From assembly GCA_016786965.1 (NCBI GenBank), contig JAEUVL010000858.1, positions 1 to 6,037 on the forward strand: a stretch of DNA of 6,037 nucleotides, in the 5' to 3' direction. Source of the stretch: Chitinophagaceae bacterium. Its GTDB lineage: Bacteria; Bacteroidota; Bacteroidia; Chitinophagales; Chitinophagaceae. The notes under the pieces were generated by a model, which saw nothing but the letters and a program-made list of their open reading frames with translations, was not told the DNA's origin and did not search any database. This document shows positions 1 through 6,037 of the stretch, in pieces. The translations under genes were made by a program, and so were the position numbers. Each line of letters starts with the position of its first letter. Position 1 is the stretch's first letter.

Positions 1-585
1 TATTTCAAAGTGGACCACTCTGTACATGCCGGTCTTAAACGTTTGCCAATCGGAAAGCCTATCGGAAATGTCAGTATATACATAATGAATGAAGCTTTTC
101 AACTTCAGCCTATCGGTGTTCCCGGTGAGTTGTGTATTGGAGGGCTTAGCCTTAGCCGGGGGTACCTTAACCGGGAATCACTCAATGCTCAAAAATTCAT
201 TAATAATCCATTTGGCAAAGGAAGGCTATACCGTACTGGTGACCTTGCCTGCTGGCAGGCAGATGGAAACATTGATTTCATTGGTAGGATAGATGACCAG
301 GTTAAGATAAGAGGATTCAGGATAGAACCTGGTGAGATCGAACAGGCGCTAATGTCCAACAAAAAAATAGAACAGGCCGCCCTGAGAGTATTTGGCGCTG
401 GAGCGGAAAAATACCTGGTGGCTTATTATACCAGTGAAGAAGTGATTAGCGAAGATGAGATTCGTCGTTTTCTTTCTAAGAGGGTACCAGATCATATGAT
501 CCCCTCCTGGTTCATTCAGCTGGATGATATGCCTTATAATGCAAGCGGGAAAATTAATCGCCGTGCATTACCAAAACCTGTAGTT
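1..585 (+). other. Adenylation domain A1, C-terminal part (motifs A6-A10)
   Basis: This is the end of an amino acid-activating (AMP-forming) domain whose ATP-binding and pocket-forming half lies upstream. Motifs appear in the standard order: A6 GELCIGG (residues 42-48) followed by SRGYL, A7 YRTGD (77-81, with the ribose-binding Asp81), A8 GRIDDQVKIRGFRIE (95-109, the hinge and loop that reorients for thiolation), A9 around VPDHMIP (162-168), and A10 NASGKIN (180-186). Lys184 is the conserved catalytic lysine, equivalent to Lys517 of GrsA, so the domain looks active. It lines up with A2 without gaps between A7 and A10 (Asp81/Asp1128 and Lys184/Lys1231 are both 1047 apart). The specificity residues before motif A5 are outside the window, so the amino acid loaded on PCP1 cannot be predicted. 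Confidence 0.95.
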
Positions 586-3500
586 ACCAAAACATATATC
601 GCCCCTCTTACCCCCGCAGAGTTGCAACTGGCAGATGTCTGGTCCACTGTGCTTAATGAAAAACAGATCAGTGCAGATGATAATTTCTTCAATATTGGAG
701 GACAGTCACTCAAAGCAATACAGGTCATTACAGAACTTTCAAAGCGTTATAATGTACAATTAAAGATATCAGAGCTTTTTGAAAACCCCCGGCTTTCCGA
801 TCTTGCCGCCCTGGTAGAAAAAACTAACAGCATAGCAGGAAGTTCCATTGTTCCTGTGGAGATCAAAGACCATTATCCCTTGTCTCATGGCCAACGCCGC
901 CTGTGGGTATTGGAACAATTTGAAGGGATGTCGGCTGTCTATGTTTTATCAAGCAGTTTCTGGCTGCATGGTCCTGTTGATATCAATTCCCTGGAGAAGG
1001 CCTTTGTGTCTGTTATTGCAAGGCATGAAAGCCTGCGAACCGTTTTTCAATCCGTAAATGGTGAGCCAAGGCAAATTATCAAGTCTGCAGAAGAGACTTC
1101 CTTTTCTATCAGCTTTACAGACTGCCGGAGCTATGGAGCAGATAGCCGTGATCTAGCTATTACAAGCATGGAGGATGAAGCCTACAAATCTTTTGATCTG
1201 GCAAGCGGCCCGCTGTTGCGGGTACAGATTTCTCAAACTGCGGATGAAACTTACCTGCTCACTTTTAGCATACATCATATCATATCTGATGAATGGTCAT
1301 TACAGGTGCTGATACATGAAGTGCTTCATATTTACCAGGCGCAGATTACCTCTGCACCGGTACAACTTGATCCGCTCCCGATCCAATATAAAGATTATGT
1401 TGGCTGGCAACAAGCAGCCCTCAGCGGTGATGATTACAATACACACCGTAATTACTGGCTTCAAAACCTTGGTGGTGAATTGCCCAGGCTGGAGTTCCCA
1501 TCTGACAATCCAAGGCCGCCTATCCAAAGTTATAACGGTCACCAGGTCCGGTATAATCTACCTAACACACTCAGCGATTCTTTCCAGGCATTTTGCAAGG
1601 AGGAAGGTGTGACATTGTTTATGGGTTTGGTTACACTGGTCAATATCCTGCTGTTTCGTTATACCGGGCAGGAAGATATTATCGTTGGCTCACCGATAGC
1701 AGGCAGGGACCATCCTGATCTTGACAGGCAGATAGGATATTTTGTAAATACGCTTCCATTAAGAAATATAATCAACGGGGAGAAAGGTTTTAAGGATCTG
1801 CTGATGCGTGTAAAGGAAACAACCTTACTCGCTTTTCAGCACCAGGTTTATCCTTTTGACAAATTAGTGGATGAACTGAACCTGGTTCGTGATGTGAGCA
1901 GAGCTCCCGTATTTGATGTGGTGATGGTGCTGCAGCATTCAGGCAGCCTGTACGGATTGGATGCGAGACTTGATGGAGTAGAAGTAGAAGAGTTCCTGGG
2001 AGAAACAACAGTTAGTAAGATAGACCTCCGGTTATTCTTTACGGAGAATGAAGAAAATATTACACTGACAATTGATTACAATACGGACCTGTTCAACCAG
2101 GATCGTATGGAAAGACTTGCCCGGCATTTAGAGTCGCTGATGCTGGCCGTACTGGAAACACCTCATAAAGCTCTAAAAGAGATAGCGTACTTACCTCCTA
2201 ATGAAAAAGAAATAATACTCAGCGAGTTTAATCCCTTGCCAGTACGTTATGACCTAGCTAAAACAATGGTCATGATGATGGAAGAATGGGCTTCTGATTT
2301 TCCAGATTCACCAGCTTTACTTTTTGGTGAAAGAAAATGGACCTACCAGGAACTGAATGCGCAAGCAAATAAAGTAGCCCATCATCTCCGGAATGTCCTC
2401 CAGGTAAAACCGGATGAATTGATCGGCGTTATGACCGAGCGTAATGAGTGGATGATCATTGCCCTGCTTGGTATATTGAAATCCGGCGCAGCATATATGC
2501 CCGTTGATCCGGCGCTGCCTCCCGAAAGAATTAGTTTCATGCTAAAGGACAGCGGAACGAAATTGGTAATAAGCGAATCAGCTTTTCTTTACTCCGGGCC
2601 GCAATTTGAAGGCAGTACGTTATGGCTTGATATCGAGGCCGACCTGTTTGAAGAAAACTATGAGAATCCTGTAGCTGTTAATGATCCCGGGCACCTTGCT
2701 TACCTCATTTATACATCCGGTTCTACCGGCACACCAAAAGGTGTAATGATAGAGCACCGGAGTGTTATCAATCTTATCAATAATCAGAAAAATAAGTTTG
2801 CCGTTACTCCATCAGATAGGGTTCTACAATTCTCCTCTATTTCTTTTGATGGCTCATTCTTTGAATTTGCTATGGCCTTTGGCCTGGGTGCCAGTCTTGT
2901 ATTGGTTCCCTCTGCTATTTCAAGAGATGGTCATAACCTTGTTGCATATATGAGAGAAACGGGTGTAAGCGTTGCTACACTTCCTTCAGCTTTCGCAGAT
3001 GCCCTTGCTCTTGAACAATTGCGCTTTTTGCGGCTATTGTTGCTGGTAGGGGATGTTGTCAACCCGGAAACAGCCGTTTACTGCAGCCAGTTTATTAGTA
3101 TACATAATGGGTATGGTCCAACAGAGACCACGGTATGGGCTGCAGATTATAAAGTATCTCCCGGTGATGATGGGCGATGGAGGATTCCAATTGGGAAACC
3201 GGCGCCTAATACTTTTATTTATATATTTGATAAAGCATTACTACCCATGCCAATTGGTGTGCCAGGTGAAATTTGCATTACAGGCCATAGCCTGGCAAGA
3301 GGATACCTGAACAGGCAAGAACTGACAAACAACAGGTTTATCCAAAACCCTTTTGGTACAGGTAAATTATACAGGACCGGCGACCTTGGCCGCTGGCTCA
3401 GCGATGGCAATATAGAATTTATTGGCAGGGTGGATAACCAGGTGAAGATCCGCGGATACCGGATAGAAATGGATGAGATAGAAAAGGCTATGGCGGGTTA

Positions 3501-6037
3501 TGATGGAATAGACCAGGTGGCTGTTACTGTTCATGGGAAAGATAATGGGAAATACCTCGCAGGTTATTTTACTGCCGCAAGTCCTTTGCCAGAAGAGGAG
3601 ATCAGAGTGAGGTTGCTGATGAAGCTTCCTGAGTACATGGTTCCTGCATTCCTTATTCAACTGGAAGCAATGCCATTAAATAACAGTGGCAAAATAGACA
3701 GGGCTAAACTTCCTGTACCCGGACGGTCTGCAACCAAGGAATTCATAGCTGCCCAAACAGCTACCGAAATAGTATTAGTTCAGATATGGAAAGAGGTGCT
3801 TGGGCTTAATATTGTCAGCGCCGATGATAATTTCTTTGCGCTGGGAGGTAATTCGCTCAAGGCAGTGCAGCAGATCAGCCAGATATATCTGCACCTGGGC
3901 GTACAACTTTCAATTGGTGATGTGTTCAATGAAACAGTACTATCATCCCTGGCCGTTTTAATTGACAATTCCGGGGAGGCTGCGTACACTTCCATTCCCC
4001 GTGTCAATGATGCGCCGGATTACCCATTGTCTTATGCACAGCGAAGACTTTGGTTGCAGGAACAATACCGGCAGGGATCTGTCCCATATAATGCGGCGGA
4101 CAATTTTGTATTCAGTGGTTCGCTTAACCGGGCAGCATTTGTGCATGCATTGATGACCCTTGTTGAAAGACATGAGAGTTTACGGACTGTGTTTGAAACA
4201 AAGAATGCTGAAACCCGCCAAAGGATCTTATCGCCGGAGACTAGCGGCTTTAACGTGAACTACCGGGATTTTCGTGATGCAGAGCAGCCGCTCGAAATGG
4301 CTATCCGGCTTGCGAACCAAATAGCTAATATGCCCTTTGATCTTGAAAAGGGTCCTTTGTTCCGTACCAGTCTATTCCAAACTGAAGACACCGTACATGT
4401 TTTTGCATTTAGCATCCACCATATCATCTCCGATGAGTGGAGTATGCAGGTAATGGTGAAGGAACTGATTGTTCTTTACAATGCGTATAATAAGGAGCAG
4501 GAAAATCCGCTTTCGCCCCTTTCTATTCAATACCGTGATTTTGCTATGTGGGAAGCGGACGAACTGAGCGGTGAAAAGCTTACCCGGCACAGGGATTACT
4601 GGCTTCAGAAATTGACAGCCCCCCTGCCGGTATTGCAATTACCCACTGATCGTCCCCGGCCGCTGATCCAAACCTTTAATGGAAAACAATTTTCCTTTGA
4701 GATCTCTGGTGAGTTGGCGAAAGGGCTGAAGCTGTTATGTCAGCGGCATGAGGCCACGCTTTTTATGGGACTTACCGCACTTATAAATACACTATTGTAT
4801 CAATATACGGGGCAACATGATATTATTGTTGGAACCCCGATTGCTGACCGCAGTCATCCGGACCTTGAAGAGCAGATCGGTTATTATCTCAATACGCTTG
4901 CGTTGCGCACCCAGTTGGATCCTGATCAGGGGTTTGGATTATTGCTTGACTCCACAAGGAAAAATATACTGGAGGCATTTAGCCACCAGGTTTATCCTTT
5001 TGACCGGCTGGTGGAAGAGCTTAACCTGGAGCCGGATGCAAGCCGCCCGCCTTTGTTTGATGTAACAGTCATTCTTCAAAATATAGCGCTTCTACAACCG
5101 GGTGCTGTAATGGAAGGAATTACTGTTGAGTCAATAGATGTGGACCTGCCTATCAGTAAAGGGGATATCCGGTTTCAGTTCACAGAGCAACAAGACCAGA
5201 TTGATGGTAATATAGAATTCAATACAGATCTTTTTGATATAGCCAGGATCGAAAGGATGGCGAACCATCTCCGGGATTTGCTTGCCGAAGTGATCGCTGA
5301 TGAAAATGCAGCGCTTCACTCCTTGGATTATAGCAGAGGAAACGGTCAGTACCAGATCGATGATTTTATACAAGTACAAAAAACGGAAGCCTTCATACCT
5401 GTTAACGGGCTTTTTGAAATGGCTGTTTCAAAGTATCCTGATCTTCTGGCTGTTGAAGAAGATGGGTACAGCATCAGTTATGCGGCGTTGAATAAAAAAG
5501 TTAATCATTTAGCAGGGTTGCTTTCCGCAGAATATACCGAAGAAAGTAATGTTGTGGCAGTACTGATCCCTTCCTCGGTTCTTTTGGTGGAGGTTATGTT
5601 ATCTGTATTTAAAGCAGGACTGGTTTATATGCCACTTGATCATTCTTTTTCTCCTGTACGATTAAAACAGATGTTCAATGAAACACAGTCAGGTCTTTTG
5701 ATCACCACACAATCCAACCAGGATTTTGTAGAACAACAGATCAATGCCGGGCTGATCAATCCGCTTACTATTATTTATCTGCCGGAACAGGAAGCTGCCG
5801 GTTGTGTGATCTGTAAGAGAACTACAGGGGGAAATTATCTTACTACAACGATTGAAGATGTTAGCATCTTCCCGGTTCCAACAGTTGAAATTCGAAGCGA
5901 GAGTACGAACTATATCTTTTATACATCAGGGTCAACGGGCATGGGTAAGGGTATCATGGGTATGCACCGGAGCCTGAGCCATTATGTGCACTGGCATGCG
6001 GGCTATGTAGGCATGAGGCCCGGCATGCGGGTGAGCC
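1..6037 (+). CDS. Nonribosomal peptide synthetase, internal fragment (A-PCP-C-A-PCP-C-A), partial at both ends
   Basis: Frame 1 is open through all 2012 codons and reads as NRPS domains without interruption, so the gene enters and leaves the window. NRPSs are large cytoplasmic enzymes that activate amino acids as adenylates, hold them as thioesters on phosphopantetheine arms and join them in sequence. Seen here are the end of one module, a complete C-A-PCP module and the start of a third. The two carrier serines (residues 236 and 1285) are 1049 residues apart and the two condensation HH motifs (425 and 1473) are 1048 apart, as expected for uninserted elongation modules. There is no frameshift, internal stop or intergenic gap. 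No tailoring or release domain is present. The product is unknown because only one of the three substrate pockets is visible. The family call is very secure; the peptide and gene name are not determinable from this window. Confidence 0.97.
607..819 (+). other. Peptidyl carrier protein PCP1 (thiolation domain)
   Basis: This four-helix carrier of about 70 residues follows A1 after a short linker (LPKPVV, then TYIAPLTPAE). The core motif is DDNFFNIGGQSLKA (residues 226-239). Ser236 (codon at 706-708) is the expected attachment site for 4'-phosphopantetheine, added by a separate phosphopantetheinyl transferase. The residue before the serine is Gln, where many carriers have Asp, His or Asn. GGDS-type motifs are often seen on carriers that precede epimerisation domains, and none is present here. 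The carrier hands its aminoacyl or peptidyl thioester to C1, which starts about 18 residues after the last helix. The domain looks intact. Confidence 0.95.
871..2190 (+). other. Condensation domain C1, LCL-like
   Basis: This domain forms the peptide bond between the donor chain on PCP1 and the amino acid on PCP2. Motifs in order: C1 SHGQRRLWVL (residues 295-304), C2 RHESLRTVF (341-349), C3 HHIISDEWS (425-433), C4 IQYKDYVGW (461-469), C5 IVGSPIAGR (561-569) with IGYFVNTLPLR (578-588), C6 HQVYPFDKLV (614-623) and C7 around SRAPVFDV (633-640). His426, the second His of C3, is the expected catalytic or positioning base, and Asp430 is the structural Asp. Two deviations stand out: Glu431 replaces the usual Gly of HHxxxDG, and Val315 follows Tyr314 where a YN pair is common. 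C2 of this protein keeps YN. The dual C/E N-terminal His motif and the DxxxxD signature of cyclisation domains are absent, so an L-donor condensation domain is the best reading by motif. Subtype confidence is moderate without a phylogeny. Confidence 0.94.
1840..1860 (+). repeat. 21-base exact repeat, copy 1 (C6 motif of C1)
   Basis: These 21 bases encode HQVYPFD (residues 614-620). They are identical, including third codon positions, to 4984-5004 in the second condensation domain, while the flanking codons differ. It is part of a functional motif, not a mobile or regulatory repeat. Identical synonymous choices over seven codons may reflect shared ancestry of the modules, a local conversion event, or chance with biased codon use. 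Confidence 0.85.
2260..3720 (+). other. Adenylation domain A2, complete; pocket code D-G-F-T-L-V-G-V-W-K
   Basis: All core motifs are visible: A1 WTYQELN (780-786), A2 LKSGAAYMPVDP (826-837), A3 P-loop YTSGSTGTPKGV (904-915), A4 FDGSFFE (949-955), A5 NGYGPTE (1036-1042), A6 GEICITG (1089-1095), A7 YRTGD (1124-1128), A8 GRVDNQVKIRGYRIE (1142-1155), A9 LPEYMVP (1209-1215) and A10 NNSGKID (1227-1233) with catalytic Lys1231. Aligned by hand to GrsA PheA, the stretch from Asp235 to position 331 needs no gaps. It gives Asp950, Gly951, Phe954, Thr993, Leu1014, Val1016, Gly1037, Val1045, Trp1046 and Lys1231. Asp950 indicates an ordinary alpha-amino acid substrate. The code shares Asp, Gly, Phe, Leu, Val and Lys with an Ile code I recall (DGFFLGVVYK), so a hydrophobic, possibly branched side chain is my guess, at low confidence. 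Val at position 301 and Trp at 331 are unusual. The domain loads PCP2. Confidence 0.95.
3757..3966 (+). other. Peptidyl carrier protein PCP2 (thiolation domain)
   Basis: This carrier domain follows A2 after a short linker (residues 1240-1252). The core is DDNFFALGGNSLKA (1275-1288), with Ser1285 (codon 3853-3855) as the predicted phosphopantetheine site. It carries the A2 amino acid, accepts the chain through C1 and then serves as donor for C2. The GGNS form and the directly following condensation domain argue against epimerisation at this step. A stretch of 14 bases (gatgataatttctt) encoding the motif is identical to that in PCP1, as expected for homologous domains. The linker to C2 (about residues 1322-1340) is short and rich in small, charged and polar residues. 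Confidence 0.95.
4021..5325 (+). other. Condensation domain C2, LCL-like
   Basis: This domain should move the chain from PCP2 to the amino acid chosen by A3 on a downstream carrier. Motifs: C1 SYAQRRLWL (residues 1344-1352) followed by PYN (1362-1364), C2 RHESLRTVF (1391-1399), C3 HHIISDEWS (1473-1481), C4 IQYRDFAMW (1509-1517), C5 IVGTPIADR (1609-1617) with IGYYLNTLALR (1626-1636), C6 HQVYPFDRLV (1662-1671) and C7 SRPPLFDV (1681-1688). His1474 and Asp1478 occupy the expected active-site positions. As in C1, the Gly of HHxxxDG is Glu (Glu1479). The domain is closer to textbook than C1 at its N-terminal motif and looks functional. No insertion or fused tailoring domain is seen before A3. Confidence 0.94.
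4984..5004 (+). repeat. 21-base exact repeat, copy 2 (C6 motif of C2)
   Basis: This is the second copy of the 21-base direct repeat, encoding HQVYPFD at residues 1662-1668. The two copies are 3144 bases apart (1048 codons), exactly the module period seen at the HH motifs. The surrounding condensation-domain DNA is clearly similar between modules but not identical over long stretches. Confidence 0.85.
5398..6037 (+). other. Adenylation domain A3, N-terminal part, divergent
   Basis: This is the start of a third amino acid-activating domain, cut by the window edge about 32 residues after the P-loop, before the pocket residues. Visible motifs are A1 ISYAALN (1825-1831), A2 KAGLVYMPLD (1871-1880) and the A3 P-loop YTSGSTGMGKGI (1974-1985) with Lys1983. 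It differs from A2 in several ways. The P-loop has Met-Gly where A2 has Thr-Pro. The stretch between motif A2 and the P-loop is about 26 residues longer (Asp1880 to Thr1975 is 95 residues, against 69 for Asp836 to Thr905). The P-loop is followed by SLSHYVHWH (1991-1999) rather than the short H-R-S-V-I-N-L type segment of A2. The NRPS adenylation fold is secure, but the substrate cannot be predicted here. A separate subfamily of adenylation domains is the likely explanation. Confidence 0.9.

Noticed and set aside
1316..1612. 98-codon + strand open frame starting with ATG
   Set aside because: It lies in frame 2 inside the first condensation domain, whose motifs read in frame 1. The translation is rich in Arg, Ile and Thr and shows no recognisable domain. 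It is a shadow of the NRPS gene, as are the other + strand frame-2 stretches at 89-292, 848-1057, 2762-2953, 3053-3310, 3962-4153, 4817-5065 and 5300-5491.
871..2190. C1 as a dual condensation/epimerisation or heterocyclisation domain
   Set aside because: The core motif is HHxxxD, not DxxxxD, so it is not a cyclisation domain. I found no extra N-terminal HH-rich motif typical of dual C/E domains.
3367..3660. 97-codon minus-strand open frame
   Set aside because: It is antisense to the A7-A9 region of adenylation domain A2, which is intact in frame 1. There is no domain or credible start context. The other minus-strand frames (for example 1300-1542, 3780-4007, 4372-4638 and 5131-5379) are rejected for the same reason.
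661..3876. Repeated carrier-protein sequence (gatgataatttctt in both PCPs) as a mobile or recombination element
   Set aside because: It encodes the conserved DDNFF core of homologous carrier domains. The match is only 14 bases and is expected from protein conservation.
5641..5922. Possible frameshift or small inserted domain in A3 that could explain the extra residues
   Set aside because: The frame stays open and enters the P-loop motif correctly at residue 1974. No interrupting methyltransferase or oxidase motif is visible in about 26 extra residues, so a longer loop in a divergent A domain is the simpler reading.
1..6037. Promoter, terminator, operator, riboswitch, tRNA or CRISPR elements
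   Set aside because: The whole window is continuous protein-coding sequence. AT-rich or self-complementary patches are explained by codon content, and no regularly spaced short repeats occur beyond module homology.

Overview
The window lies entirely inside one very large gene. Frame 1 of the + strand is open from the first base to the last (2012 complete codons, no stop), and it encodes an internal slice of a multimodular nonribosomal peptide synthetase (NRPS). Neither the start codon nor the stop codon is present. There is no intergenic DNA, so no promoter, terminator, RNA gene, mobile element or CRISPR array is expected, and I saw none. Residue numbers in this annotation count from the first codon of the window, so residue n ends at base 3n.

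The domain order is: C-terminal part of adenylation domain A1 (bases 1-585), carrier protein PCP1 (607-819), condensation domain C1 (871-2190), complete adenylation domain A2 (2260-3720), PCP2 (3757-3966), condensation domain C2 (4021-5325), and the N-terminal part of adenylation domain A3 (5398 to the edge). This is [..A-PCP]-[C-A-PCP]-[C-A..]: the end of one module, one whole elongation module and the start of a third. Equivalent motifs recur about 1045-1049 residues apart, the usual length of a C-A-PCP module. No epimerisation, methylation, heterocyclisation, oxidation, reductase or thioesterase domain is inserted.

By the usual assembly-line logic, A1 loads PCP1. C1 then transfers the chain from PCP1 to the amino acid that A2 places on PCP2. 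C2 passes the product to the residue selected by A3, whose carrier lies beyond the window. The A2 pocket code reads D-G-F-T-L-V-G-V-W-K. It does not match any classical code I can recall and is nearest to a branched aliphatic (Ile-like) pocket. A1 and A3 are cut so that their pockets are out of view, so the product cannot be named.

The organism is probably a bacterium of the Bacteroidota, perhaps related to Chitinophaga. This rests on moderate GC (roughly mid-40s percent by eye, not counted) and on the flavour of the C-domain motifs (HHIISDEWS, HQVYPFD). It is an inference. I see an ordinary NRPS architecture rather than a new type of system. The points worth a second look are the divergent third adenylation domain with its extra segment and altered P-loop, the Gly-to-Glu change in the catalytic motif of both C domains, and the unusual A2 code.
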